Positions 35,801 through 47,899 of a DNA stretch of 64,000 nt are shown here, piece after piece. Position 1 is the first letter of the stretch, and each line of letters begins with the position of its first letter. A model generated the notes under the pieces. It was not told the DNA's origin, ran no database searches, and was given only the letters and a program-made list of their open reading frames with translations. This stretch comes from Amorphophallus konjac (taxonomy: Eukaryota; Streptophyta; Magnoliopsida; Alismatales; Araceae), in assembly GCA_022559845.1 (NCBI GenBank), contig CM040124.1, forward strand, positions 65,929,491 to 65,993,490, written 5' to 3'. A program made the position numbers and the translations under genes.

Positions 35801-36333
35801 GACGCTCAACAATGTATAGACTTTGAAATGCTTGAAGAGGATGTACATACTTCAAGAGATGCAGCATGCCAATGTATAGACTTCATGAAGAAACACATGA
35901 TGCAATGTGTGGACTTGGTGACACATGCAGACAGATGAGTGTACAGACTATGCCAGCACGCTACACGATGTGTAGACTTAGAAGTGCCTGCAGCTGTGCA
36001 ATGTGCAACCAGTGTATAGACTTGTCGTGCCTACACAGGGCGTTGTACACACTTGCTGCCTGATGCAAATGTGCAGACTCTATAAATGCATATGAATGCT
36101 TTATGCAGCAGATTGAACAATCTGAATTTCAAATGCAATGACTCACAATGTAAGCAGATGAACTGACTGAACATATGAAAGACTGAATGAACATTTGAAA
36201 GACAGACTGAATATAAGAATGACTGAATAAAAACATGGTGACTCACAGTGATTAACTCACATTAAAACCAATCATCACAAACCCCTAAAGCCAATCATCA
36301 AAACCACAAGCCACAGGGGCCAGGGGCACAACA
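32846..36333 (-). repeat. 3' LTR of element E
   Basis: 3488 bp. A minus-strand TATA (GCTATATATATGAG) is at about 33698-33711, leaving about 850 bp of R/U5 to the left. The motif array lies in U3, upstream of the promoter, mirroring the arrangement in element B. Confidence 0.92.
33638..36083. repeat. Array of about 60 TGTAYAGACTT boxes plus GAGACG boxes (E, 3' LTR)
   Basis: About 60 copies of TGTATAGACTT / TGTACAGACTT, all in the same orientation, are separated by about 20-50 bp of mostly unique sequence. A second motif, GAGACG (often TGAGACGCTGA), is interspersed about 20 times, mainly 34640-35815. A few boxes are full palindromes, such as AAGTCTGTATAGACTT near 34751. A GC-rich block at about 34309-34415 with CGTCAACGC repeats interrupts the array. 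Confidence 0.93.
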
Positions 36334-38696
36334 ATCTCCCCCTTTTTGATGATGGCAACAATACACAGTGAGTCATTCTGATGATGTAATACATTCTTAT
36401 GAAAGTCATTCTGATGACTCAAACTATTCTCCCCCTTTGACTTCATCAAAAAGAAAATAGTTTGAGAAGTGAAGCAAAACAGCATGCAATGATTGAATAA
36501 AATTCTCCCCCTTTGGCAAAATCTCCCCTTTGATACCAAGATGCAAGAGCTCCCCCTAAAAATATGAATGCAAGAACACAATGCTCCCCCTTTAAGAGTT
36601 TTTATGCAGCATGATGCATAGAACATGGAAGCTCCCCCTCAATAAGTGGAATCTTATGAGATGGATAACAAGGAGAGGTTCAGGTCAATGAATCAATGAT
36701 ATTGATCAGAAAAGTTTCAAGTAGCAGATTTTCAAAGAAGCTTCAATCTCAATAACTTCAGTCAGATTTTCAGAGAGATAGCAATCTCATAAATCCAAAA
36801 CATAAGTTTTCAAAGTCTTCTATTATAAGGGCTTATGAATGAGCTTTATTGAACAGCATGGTTTAAACTTGATGTATGCAGAGTTTATCAATAAAATTCT
36901 GTATTGATATCTAAAACCATGGTTTAATAAAGATGAACCAATCCCTCATATTTATCTTGATAAAACTCCCTTTCTCTTACACAATCAAATTTATGGACTT
37001 CTTTCGGAATTACATGCATCAGTATTGAAATCAAGCAATTATGAAGTCATATTATTTTGTCTAGGGTTGTAGCAATTTGATTTTAGCATCAATATTCAGA
37101 TATTTCGATTTGTTCAACAATTTTCTTGCTACAAATTTTACGAGCACTCTAGTTCAGTGCACACATTGTAACTAGAGGATATACCTTGATTAGAGGCCAA
37201 TATCCCTAAGCCCTTAGTGTGACTAACTGTCATGCTTTATGTGAACAGAGTTAGCATTTACACATCATGACACACTACAAATCATTTTTTAATGAGTGAG
37301 TTGTATTTCTCAGTGTGCATGCCATTGCTCTGCCTGATTTTCAATGAATTTTATGCAGAGTTAACTAAGGCACCTCATGACACAGTCCTTTGGACTTGTG
37401 TTTCTCAGTGACCAATGTCATTGCTCTGACAGATATAACCCTTTAGACATTTCAGAGACATTCATTTGCTTCAAATCAATAATAGTTTCATGTACTTAAC
37501 CAATTAAAGTCATGTATTCAAAAGTGCAGATTTCAGAAATTTTTCACAAGACACAGCATGAAACAAATGGTTAAGGTTTATTAAACATGGTTCAGATATT
37601 TTTAAGAGATTTTAAAGTCAAACTCCATGAACATTAAACTTAAACCACATGAGTTATTTCAGACATTCATAAAACTGTATAATAGAAGATTTCTAGTTCA
37701 AAATTTTCAGATTTATGATCGAGATAGCCCATTGAAATCTTCATGAAGGATTGATGGAATTCTGAACCCAAATGATACCAATTGATAGGAGGAATACCAA
37801 TTGTTAATAGAGATTGTGAAGCTCAAAGTTTTCAGAATATGATTAAGGTTTGTCAACAAAATCAGTAAGAGAGGATATGCAATGAGTTCTGACACATGTA
37901 TGCATTTGACAACCTATATGCAATGCATTGACTCCCCTCACAATATGCTTCAAACTCTCTTTTTGGCATTTTCAATATAAGGAAATGCAATGCACTATAT
38001 GTATGCAGGGACATGCAAAGACTCACATTGAATGCTATGCAAGGATATGCAACTAACTCCCCCTGAAAATATGCAATGTTTGCACTGAAAACTGAACATA
38101 TGATACCAAATGATTCATGCACATTCAGACTGTCCTATCTAGCAAAATGACCCATGGTACTAGGCGGAGCTCTTGGTCTAATAGACCACCTCACACATAG
38201 TAAGAACCTCCAGACAGACCTCCCTACCTTTTGGTACCTTACCATTTATATACCATTGAGGTCATGCATAATTATTCAACATGCAGTCCTATATGCAATT
38301 CAGAATTTCAGTGAGCTATTGCAACACACAAGTTTCAAGTCACACTCATAAGCAGTTCATATTTTTCAGAAAATTCGAAATGCAATTTGTTTTCAGAGTT
38401 TATGCATAACACAATTATCAAGCAATTGCAATTAGCCTATGTATGTATCAGATACAGACAACCCTTTTTAATCTGATATTTGCACAGAACTCTCAGCAAA
38501 TGCATGATCAGAAAATAATGCACATGGCAGATGATGAATGAAAATGCAAAAACAGATTTAACTTGCTATGCATTAAAACTAAAAGCAAGAGGAGCAGGAA
38601 GTTTACCTGAAAAGTTCAGTATGGGGTTTTCTTCTTGAGTGCCTTGGATCATTACCCCTTTTTATTCCAGTCCCAAGGCACACCTGCATAGCAATG
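36334..38696 (-). other. Element E 3' non-coding region with several polypurine tracts
   Basis: On the minus strand the tract AAAAAGGGGGAGAT abuts the 3' LTR (36334-36348). Further GGGGGAGA-like tracts occur near 36430, 36505, 36549, 36580, 36632 and 38058. The remainder is AT-rich and has no supported gene. In a full Sirevirus pol would lie between gag and this region; here it is missing entirely. Confidence 0.8.
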
Positions 38697-41216
38697 TTAT
38701 TTTGCACAAACAGGTGCCCAAGAAGTCTTGGGTCCTGACAAAACAGTATTACTCCTAGCAGGTTTTCTCAGCACATTTCTAGGAGCAGTTTTCAGATCAG
38801 ATTTATGCACATTCTTGTTAGCATGAATTCTATGTGCATAAGCATGAGATTTCTTGTTAACAGAATAAAAATTCTGTTTGCCAAAACCAGTTTGGTTTTG
38901 ATATCCTGCCAGCCAACAGGTTGCAGCCCTGTGACCTGGCTTCCCACAGTTATAACATGAAAGTTTTGCAAATTGTCTTACAGGGAATTTAGCATGTTTG
39001 AGATTCATATTTCTACCCTGAATATGCCAACAGTCCTTGACTGTATGGCCATACTTCCCACATTTGAAGCACTCATTGTGCTTGCCTCTAAAAACATTAC
39101 TTCCAAAAACATTTCCATTTGCAGGGGGTTTAACAGTTTTAGAATTGAATTGTCTACCCTGAGCATGCCAACAGTGGGCTGAAATGTGGCCCATCTTGCC
39201 ACAGTGAAAGCATGAATTAGAACTTTTCTTACCAGCATTCAGCCAGCATTCAAATCTCTTATGACCCAATTTTCCACAATTAAAGTATGTCATATGCTGG
39301 TTTATTGGAACAGACTTGTTCTTGTTAAGAGCATGATCGTTTGCATGAAATTTATTCTTATCACTAACAAACCAGCATTGTGAAATTTTGTGTCCTAGTT
39401 TACCACAATGAAAGCACTCAATTCTCCTTTTCTGAGATGAAGGATTTTTATCATGATATCTCCTAGCATTCTTATCATCCTTCTCCATCAACTTACACTC
39501 ATGCATCAGATGTCCAGCTTTATGACAGTAATGACAGATAATCTTCTTTTTAGATGCATGTGAGTGTGTGTGAGGACTGTGATCAGCAAACACTGATGAA
39601 CCCTTTTCATTTATTTTCTGATTTACAGTCCTTTTCTGATTTTTATCCTCTTTTCCTGTTTTCTTAGCCTTGTACTGAATTGGGGATGAAGTAGAAAGCT
39701 TTTCCTGTTCAGAGGTTTTAATGAAAACAGTTTTCAGCTTGGATCCATCAACCTTTTTCAACTTTTCAGTTTGTTTCTGATTTTTCTGAATATTTGGTTG
39801 TTTATTTTCTGAGGTGGTGGCTACATCTGATGCTTTGATAAAAGATGTCGTCAGCTTGTTTTCAAAATCCTTTTTATTGACATTGTTGTAGCCTAACCCT
39901 CCCCTTTGAGTATTGACCTTAACTCCTAACAACCTGTCCAGATTTTCTTGTCCACTTACAAACTTTGACAGAGAGTTCTTTAAGTCTTGGATTTCATTTT
40001 CTAAAGAGGTGATTTGTAACTCATAACTGGCAATCTCTTGCTCACTGCAATTCATAGCTTCATTCAAAACTTTGTTAGCAGTTTTATATTTCTCAATTTC
40101 ATTTTCCAGATTGCTCAGTTTATCAGAATCTTCAAAGCAAACACTTTTACCTCTTTCTAAAGCTAGAAGTCTCTCAGACATAGTGGAGTTCAGCATTTTC
40201 AATTTTTCATTTTCTTGCTTAAGTTTGTCATTCTGAACTAATTCATTTATTAGAAGCTGATCTTCTGAATTAGTTTCAAGTTTTCTTCCAGCCTTGAATT
40301 CCTTCAAATCTTTTTCCTTCTTTTCAATGTTTTTCTGTAATTCCACATTCACAGATTTGATGGCTTCAAGTTTTTCAGCAAGCAAGTTTTTCTCCTGCTC
40401 AAGTTTCTCAAATTTTTTATCATTTTTATTAGCAGATATTCTCAGAGAATCATTTTCAGATTTCAGCTTGTTTAAATCTGAGTTCACACTTTCAAAGTTT
40501 TTCAGCAATTTTCCATACTGGTCATGATAGTCAACAAGAGTCTGATTATCATTATCTGAGTCGAATTTTTCTTTGAGTTCAGATATCATATTTATATGAT
40601 CTTGATTTTCAATTTTCAATAATGAGACTTGTTTCTTCAATATTTGAAAATCAGACATACAGGCATCATGAATATTTTTCAATTCAGCACAATTTCTACA
40701 AGGAGAGCTTGAACTATCTAAACCAGTATCCTTCTTCAATTTTTTATACTGTTTTCTTAACAGTTCATGAGATTCAAATAATTCAGCATATGCATTCTCC
40801 CAATCTTCTAGAGAAAAATTCTCGAAGAGATTTACCTCATCATCATCATCTTCTTCAGTTTGATTGCTGCCTTGATCGCTGCCACTTTGATTTCTTCTAT
40901 TGGCCATCATGCAGCTTGTTTGATTTCCTTTCCCGGCTCTCTTCATCATCTCTAACATATCCCTTGCAGATCTGCAATCAAGGAAACATGAGTGAAAGGC
41001 TTTGTCAGTGGCTGCTTTCATCAGATTTATAGCTGTCTGATTCTCCTCATACATTGATTCGTGACTGTCAGTCCATTTGGACCTTTTCTTTGGTAATTCA
41101 TGAGGACCATGTGAAATCACTTTCCACAGGTCTGGATCAACAGATTTAACATAACTACGTAAAGCACTGTGCCACTGGTTGAAGTCAGAACCACTAAAGA
41201 CGGGTGGACAAGCCAT
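38697..41216 (-). CDS. Gag of element E, six zinc knuckles, intact
   Basis: 839 codons, starting at ATG 41216, 129 bp after the LTR. Residues 1-85 form the start of a copia (UBN2-type) Gag domain, but its second half is missing: after about residue 93 the sequence jumps to an acidic stretch (EEDDDDEVNLF near 120). Residues 145-440 are charged coiled coil, followed by a Lys/Asn/Gln-rich region. Six knuckles follow: 561-574, 601-614, 644-657, 669-682, 716-729 and 754-767. In the third, the first Cys is Tyr (YFNCGKLGHKRFEC). One knuckle, or two, is usual. A basic tail follows. It is predicted to bind RNA and may co-assemble with Gag of an autonomous partner. A frame this long without stops fits the young age of the element. 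Confidence 0.9.
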   Translation of the reverse strand: MACPPVFSGSDFNQWHSALRSYVKSVDPDLWKVISHGPHELPKKRSKWTDSHESMYEENQTAINLMKAATDKAFHSCFLDCRSARDMLEMMKRAGKGNQTSCMMANRRNQSGSDQGSNQTEEDDDDEVNLFENFSLEDWENAYAELFESHELLRKQYKKLKKDTGLDSSSSPCRNCAELKNIHDACMSDFQILKKQVSLLKIENQDHINMISELKEKFDSDNDNQTLVDYHDQYGKLLKNFESVNSDLNKLKSENDSLRISANKNDKKFEKLEQEKNLLAEKLEAIKSVNVELQKNIEKKEKDLKEFKAGRKLETNSEDQLLINELVQNDKLKQENEKLKMLNSTMSERLLALERGKSVCFEDSDKLSNLENEIEKYKTANKVLNEAMNCSEQEIASYELQITSLENEIQDLKNSLSKFVSGQENLDRLLGVKVNTQRGGLGYNNVNKKDFENKLTTSFIKASDVATTSENKQPNIQKNQKQTEKLKKVDGSKLKTVFIKTSEQEKLSTSSPIQYKAKKTGKEDKNQKRTVNQKINEKGSSVFADHSPHTHSHASKKKIICHYCHKAGHLMHECKLMEKDDKNARRYHDKNPSSQKRRIECFHCGKLGHKISQCWFVSDKNKFHANDHALNKNKSVPINQHMTYFNCGKLGHKRFECWLNAGKKSSNSCFHCGKMGHISAHCWHAQGRQFNSKTVKPPANGNVFGSNVFRGKHNECFKCGKYGHTVKDCWHIQGRNMNLKHAKFPVRQFAKLSCYNCGKPGHRAATCWLAGYQNQTGFGKQNFYSVNKKSHAYAHRIHANKNVHKSDLKTAPRNVLRKPARSNTVLSGPKTSWAPVCAK

Positions 41217-41329
41217 TGAAACAGATAGCCGATAGATTCAATGCAACAAAAATATTGATGCACTAAAACAAATTAGCACCTAAGACTGCAAGATCGATCT
41301 GCAGGTCGCTGGACCTTGTATGCAGACAC

Positions 41330-41344
41330 CTGCTCTGATACCAA
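41330..41344 (-). promoter_or_regulatory. Primer binding site of element E
   Basis: On the minus strand TTGGTATCAGAGCAG directly follows the 5' LTR, an exact match to the usual initiator tRNA-Met complement. Confidence 0.9.
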
Positions 41345-41345
41345 C

Positions 41346-44300
41346 TGTTAGGGTGCTAGGCCCGGATACAGAGGGGGGGGGGTGAATGTATCCCTCTATG
41401 AATAATGGCCAAATAAAAACTTGGATGCTAGAGATAGACACAGAATAGAACCAATTCGATTCAACTCAAATACAAACACTTGGAGCGCGCCTATTCAAGC
41501 ATCTAGCGGAAGCAAAGCAAACAATCAGATCACTGCACAAGGGATTTTTAGGTGGTTCGGTCCTCCAGACCTACATCCACCCCTCACTCCCAACCGGAGT
41601 GAGGCTTCACTAGCAAACGCTAGAGCCAAGCAGACTCAGTCTGCAAACAGTTGCTGCCACACAGCTTGACCAGGGGAACAGCCTCCCCTCTTCCTCCCAA
41701 CCGGAGGGACACCCAAGTGACTCCCAGCCACTTGGAAACTAGAGGTCGCAGACCTCTCTTCCTCCAGACCAGGAGGGACCCGACCTCAGTCCAGAGGATC
41801 TGAAGTACAAAGGTAATCAGAAAATAAAGGAAAACAATAAACGAAAATAACACAGCAATCAGAAGGCTGTAAAGATGAAAACACAGATGTGGCTCTCAAC
41901 GGAGCTGACTGGCCTGGATCTGATCCACGGTCCAGTAGGAACTAGTCTTCAGATGAAGCTTCTTCTTCCTCTTCTCTTCTCTCTCACTTTCTTATTCTCT
42001 TAACCCTCACGAGCTCTCTAACTCTCTCTTACTCTTCTTCTCCTTCTGCTCTTCTTCTCTTTCTTTTCTTCTTCTTTCGCAGGCTCTCTCTCTATCTCTT
42101 CTCTTCTCTGGATCGAATCCTCTCTGCTGCACTCAGACTGGATGTATAGACTTTGCTCCTTTTCTTTTGATCTTCGATCACCCTTCTTTAGTGGAAGAAG
42201 GCTCATATATATAGCAGCAGCAGTAGCAGCTCCTGGGCGCGTGGCTTCCACGTTTTCCCACCCAAGGAATTCGCCAGAACCGAGGCAGCTTCATCCACGT
42301 GTCAGCATCTGCATACCTCATCCTCCTGGGATCACGAGCCAGGTCATCAATCTCAGTAAGAATCCCTGTCAGAGATAGCATCGATAAGTCATCAGTTTAA
42401 GTCCAAACACCCTGTACAGACTCTGTGAATGCAAAGCATTGTATAGACTTTGAAATCAATCTAGCAAGTGTATAGACTTGATGATGCAGCGAGCATGCAA
42501 TGTACAAACTCTACGTGTCAGGCAGACAGCAATGTACAAACTCTCCAATGTATGGACTTCAAATATGTGAAGCTATGCGATGTGCATACTTTGAAGAACA
42601 GCAAGTGAGTAAGTGTGTACAATGAGAGAGTGTATAGACTTGAAGACTTTAGCAGATATAGCAAAAGCAATGTATATACTTGTGAGGATGAATGCATTAA
42701 CAGAACAGGAGAGTGTGTAGACTTAGACCTTCTGTTCAAGACAAAGACCAAAGTACAGACTACATGATGTACAGACTTGATGTTGATCAAAAGACTTTTG
42801 GACATCAGCCCAAGGCGTCAACGCTTCCAACGTGCAGCGTCGCCTCAGCTCCTCAAACGAGATGCTCACGCCCTTGGCAACTGGCCAATGCGTCAACGCA
42901 TCCAGTGTCAGCGTCGACGCAGTGAACAAGGCAGGTGATGAACAATGCATGCACTAGCTTTACCAATGTGTAGACTTCATGAGATGCAATGCAAACTCTG
43001 TACAGACTTTACTCAATGTATGGACTTCACATAAGAAGCCAACGGCTGTACAGACTTAGGCAACCTTCAACTCACTGCGATGTACAGACTCTGAGGGACA
43101 ACAGCCAATGTATGGACTTGCTCAGCTCAAGGCCAGTGTATGGACTTGATGAGACACTCATGAGTGTGTAGACTTAGAGTGAAGCATATAGTGTAACACT
43201 GCAACAGACTGTATAGACTTTGGCAAAAGCATGAGACGTACCCTAAGACGATGAAGTCTGTATAGACTTTACTGTGAATGGATGCTCAGTGAGACGCAAG
43301 TTGAGACGATGCAGTGTACAAACTTCATGTAATGCATGCAGACGTTGAACAATAGAATGTGCAGACTTTGCCATGAGACGCTGAACAAGACACTCCAATG
43401 AATAGACTTGCTGGATGCACTGTAGACAATGTATAGACCTTGAAGGCTAACAAGCGTCCTCAGTGTACAGACTTGGGCTGTACAGACTTTGACTCAAATG
43501 TGCATATGAGACGCTGAATGAGACAATCACTGTATAGACTTGGCCTAAGACAATGCATGAGACGGACTATGTATAAACTTGCGTTACTGTAGCAATGTAT
43601 ATACTTCATGAACAGACGATGTACCTACTTGGATTTGATGCATGCTGTGCAATGTACATACTTCATGCAATGCAAAGCAGACCAAAGTACAGACTTCCTA
43701 AATGCTTCAAGACCATGCACATCAAATGTCTAGACTTCACAAGGTGAACGGCTGTACATACTTCCTATGTGAAGACAGCCGCTGTGCAGACTTTGTTGAA
43801 GTGTGAAGGAGTTGAGTGTATAGACTTCGCGATGTGAAGACTTTGTCAAAGATAGCAGGCCGATGTACAGACTTGAGCGAGTCAAGGTCTGTATAGACTT
43901 GAAGATCATTCAGCGACCAATGTATAGACTTTCCAATGGAAAGGCTGTACAGACTTGAAACAATGGAAGACAACGAATGTATAGACTTTGAAGTGCACCG
44001 TAGGTAAAACTTCCAATGTTCAGACTTCAAAGATGAACGTAGGTAAAGAACCCAATGTGCAGACTTGGAAGATCATGGAATGTATAGACTTGAAAGTCTG
44101 AAGGCGATGTATAGACTTGCCTAAGATGCAGCATGAGACGTGGCTGAGACGGACGCTGTACAGACTTTAAAATGCACTAAGACGCTGAACAAGACGGACC
44201 GATGTACAGACTTCTAAGTGCTGATGAACTATGTATGGACTTGGCTTGAGATGCTGCATGAGACGGTGCAGGATGTATAGACTTGCATGAGACAGTCAGT

Positions 44301-44844
44301 GAGACGCTCAACAATGTATAGACTTTGAAATGCTTGAAGCGGATGTACATACTTCAAGAGATGCAGCATGCCAATGTATAGACTTCATGAAGAAACACAT
44401 GATGCAATGTGTGGACTTGGTGACACATGCAGACAGATGAGTGTACAGACTATGCCAGCACGCTACACGATGTGTAGACTTAGAAGTGCCTGCAGCTGTG
44501 TAATGTGCAACCAGTGTATAGACTTGTCGTGCCTACACAGGGCGTTGTACACACTTGATGCCTGATGCAAATGTGCAGACTCTATAAATGCATATGAATG
44601 CTTTATGCAGCAGATTGAACAATCTGAATTTCAAATGCAATGACTCACAATGTAAGCAGATGAACTGACTGAACATATGAAAGACTGAATGAACATTTGA
44701 AAGACAGACTGAATATAAGAATGACTGAATAAAAACATGGTGACTCACAGTGATTAACTCACATTAAAACCAATCATCACAAACCCCTAAAGCCAATCAT
44801 CAAAACCACAAGCCACAGGGGCCACAGGGGCCAGGGGCACAACA
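41346..44844 (-). repeat. 5' LTR of element E
   Basis: 3499 bp, about 99% identical to the left LTR. Small differences include a G-run length near 41375, single-base changes within boxes, and a 10-bp ACAGGGGCC-type repeat gain near 44820. The box array runs from about 42140 to 44582. Confidence 0.92.
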
Positions 44845-44849
44845 CACCG

Positions 44850-46082
44850 CTGATGAGCTAGGGAGTGTACCGCTGGGGACTGGGGGGTGTACCGCTGGAA
44901 GGGGTGAGTTGGGGTGTACCGCTGGAAGGTTCAGGGGTGCACTGCTGGGAAGGGTGAGGAGTGCACCGCAAGAAGGTGGATGAGCTGAGGTGTACCGCTA
45001 GATGGTTGAGCGGTGTACTGCTAACGAGTGTACCGGACTGAGGGCAAAGCGGTGAGGTCCACGCAGGCTAGAATGAGAGTCCGAGCAACGGATTGGAGTG
45101 TATATCAATGCTACTGAAGTATACCGGGGAAAGCTTGATTGAGGGTGCACCAGGTAAGCATAGGCCAAAGCTGTGCCGGAGAGGGGAAGAGAGGGATAGT
45201 GTGGCGCTGAAGGAGGCGCCAAAGAGTGTGCCGGCCAGGGAGTCAAATGGAGTAGGCCGTTCAAGGTTGGCCAAAGGGGGGTTAGGGGCGATGCCATTGG
45301 GGCAAAACCCATGTGAATGGGGTAAAGTTTGGACTGAGGTTTCTGACTTGAGGAGTTCAAGTGAAGGGTTCCAAGTGGCAAGCTTCCAGTTCTCGGTCAT
45401 GTAGTCGAGTCCCAAGCCATGTTCAGTAGTCCAGTTCTCTGAGTCTTGTTCAGTCCAATTCCTTGATCCTTGCATAGTTCCTTTAGTCTGATTAGAATGT
45501 TTTACTGTTGTTTGTCCCATTTGTTTGTTGCTACCTTTTGCCTTTTAACTTATTGTTATTTCTGACAAAAATTCGGCAGCATCTCCCCTTGACCCGAATG
45601 GTAAGGGAGTAAAAAAGAACATGCCCACAAGGAGTGACATGAACCAACAATTGAGGTGTGTGCCGAGGCAGCCACCTTTGAGAAAAAACTTCAGAAAACA
45701 TCGGAGAAAACAACGAACGAGAAAGCCACTAGGCTGACACAAATTATGGGTGCACCGGAGAAGCAAGTCATGACTAGGGTGTGCTGGATAGGAAGTGGCT
45801 AGGGTGTGCCGGGCTAGACTGGCCAGGGTGCACCGGGCAGGCCATGGCCAACGTGTGCCGGTGAAGGCATGGCTAGGGAGTGTACCAGTCGAGGAGGGGT
45901 CAAGGGGAGTGTGCCGGCCAGGAAGTCAAGGAAGTGTGCCGGCCAAGGCACACGGGGTGTGCCACTGGGCAAGCAAGAGGGGGAGTGTGCCGTTGGGCAA
46001 ACCAAAGGAGGTGTACCGCTGGGCAGACTAGTGGGAGAGTGTGCCGTTGGGCAAACGGAAGGAAATGTGCCATTGAAAGGCT
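44850..46082. repeat. Array of GTGYRCCG boxes, second copy
   Basis: Continuation of the box array right of element E (its first two boxes lie at about 32788-32840). It has the same order as 28128-29375 but one 23-bp unit fewer near 44870. No gene. Confidence 0.8.
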
Positions 46083-46169
46083 TGAGTAGTATGATGACTG
46101 GGAGGCTTGTGTGTGTGTATGTATGCCACTGACTCTGAAGAAGGAGCAAAGGAACATTTCAGTCAGTGG

Positions 46170-47899
46170 TGTTGATTTGTTTGCTTCCTTCTTTTTATGG
46201 GTTTGTGATGTATAATAAAGATGATAAGCAAAAATCAATGATCTCAATCAACCCAAGGACATGTGAACCATGAACCTAGGCAATCCGAACAAGCTCTAGC
46301 ATGGGCATGCTATCTCAACCAAACTAATCTAAAGAAATAAAGAAAAACACACGCCGGGGCGTGGAGCAAAAGCAAATAAAACACACCGCGTGGGTGGAAC
46401 AAGCAAAGGAAATAAGAGATATGAGAGAGAAATCAATGCCCAATACTAAGGAAAGAACGTGATCGCCACCAAAGTAAACACAAGTCAAAGACTTGAAAAT
46501 ACCTTGGAAATAGGTGGATGAAGCACCCGTCCACGGGAGAGGGAAACTAGTGAAATCTACAGATTAGCCTTGAATGTAACGGTCCAGACCCTGTGCGTCA
46601 CAGAAGTGTGACGGTCTCTCGATGAGCCGTTAGAGAAGCCTGACGTGTCTTCTCAAGACCGTCAGAGAACCTGCAGAAATAGCCTGTGGATTCTTTGAAC
46701 TCCAAACCTTCCAGTCGGCCAGAAGACCTAGGCCTCGTTTAATGAACCTGTAAACCTGCCAAAGAACGTGAAACACAAGAAAACAATCCCAAATTAGCCC
46801 TTCAAACAAGCGTAGTATCAATTCTTAAAGAAATTAAGACCATTCAAAAGGAAAGGGAAGTACATGGGAAGTTTTGGTTTTTTAACCCCTCTGGGTGCTT
46901 TAAAAGATAGGAATATGTTTAGATGATGAGAATAGATGCAGAATGTGGAAGAAAGAAAAGGGACAATGCTTTGAGAAGGAGGAAGAAAGAACACAAGTGT
47001 GACAATGATGGAGACTCAAACACAATGAAACGAATACTCCCTTCTCCGTGAAGTAGATGGACTTGAGGAACAGTTCTCCTTGGTTGGATGTGGCTCCAGG
47101 ATGTGGCAGCACTTCGACGTAAACTCCAGATCTTCCCCTTTCGGGCCATGAAGTTAAGGGTGCTATTTATAGGCCCTCAAAATCTTTGGTCGAATAGAGG
47201 ATAATCTAGCAAGAAAAGAGGATAACTCTTAGCAAACTCTTGAAGATAATATCACCAAGAGTCCATAGAAACAAATAGAAGGTTCTGAGGATCAGATTCG
47301 GAAGAGAAATCACAAGATCAAACTCTTATCTCGACCACGGAGTAGCAGAGAAAAGGCCTGAACTGCCAGGACTCTCTGTTGGATGTAACGGCTGCTCGAC
47401 AGACCGTCACAGGTAAATAACGCGTTAGAGGGATACTATCACATTCAACCTTATCTCAAAAGGGATAAGATCAATGGAAGAAGATCAAAATAATAGGACT
47501 CTTGAATGAAAGTAACGGCCAAGGATGAACGCGTTAGAGGGAAGTAACGGCTGCACGACAGACCGTTAGACTTAATGGATAGGCAAGAGATAAGGATTGG
47601 ACCAAAGCCCTTAAGTTGTAGGACTCTTCAAGATGTAACGGTCCAGGGACAATGCGTTAGATGAACGTAACGCCCCAGGTGCAGACCGTTAGAAACAATG
47701 AGGATCCAAATGATAAGAAAACTTGCTAAGCTTCATCAAACGAGAAATCATGGAACCATACTCAACCAAGGAGCTAAGACCCATGAAATAAGCTTCAGAC
47801 TGATGAAGGAGACTCAACAAAGGAATGAATAACTTGGAGCATCACATAGAATGAACAAGGAGATGACCCAACTTATCGGTCATAAAACGGGTGTCAACA
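46170..47899 (-). repeat. 3' LTR of element D
   Basis: On the minus strand it begins TGTTGACACCCG and ends AAATCAACA, giving 6-bp terminal inverted ends. A minus-strand TATA (CCTATAAATAGC) is at about 47163-47175. Directly outside 47899 the minus strand has a purine-rich GGAGGGGCATC, placing the interior to the right. TRACG...CGTYA modules lie at 46577-46668 and 47385-47690. The 5' LTR is not in the window. Confidence 0.65.

Larger units (their letters stand above)
32846..44844 (-). mobile_element. Element E: young gag-only Sirevirus-type retrotransposon, minus strand
   Basis: LTRs 32846-36333 and 41346-44844; on the minus strand TGTTGTGCCCC...CACCCTAACA. The perfect TSD CACCG lies at 32841-32845 and 44845-44849. 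The PBS and polypurine tract lie on the minus strand. The 5-kb interior has one intact Gag ORF (38697-41216) and no protease, integrase or RT. The LTRs differ at only about 35 of 3490 positions by eye (about 99% identity), so this is the youngest insertion and must have been mobilised in trans. Confidence 0.92.
31111..47803. repeat. Tandem duplication, second copy (split by element E)
   Basis: Consists of 31111-32845 and 44850-47803 around element E. Compared with the first copy it lacks one 23-bp GTGTACCGCTGGGGACTGG unit. E is absent from copy one, so it inserted after the duplication. Confidence 0.9.

Noticed and set aside
33638..36083. CRISPR-like repeat-spacer array
   Set aside because: The boxes are only 11 bp and variable, spacers differ in length, and the region is the LTR of a plant retrotransposon.
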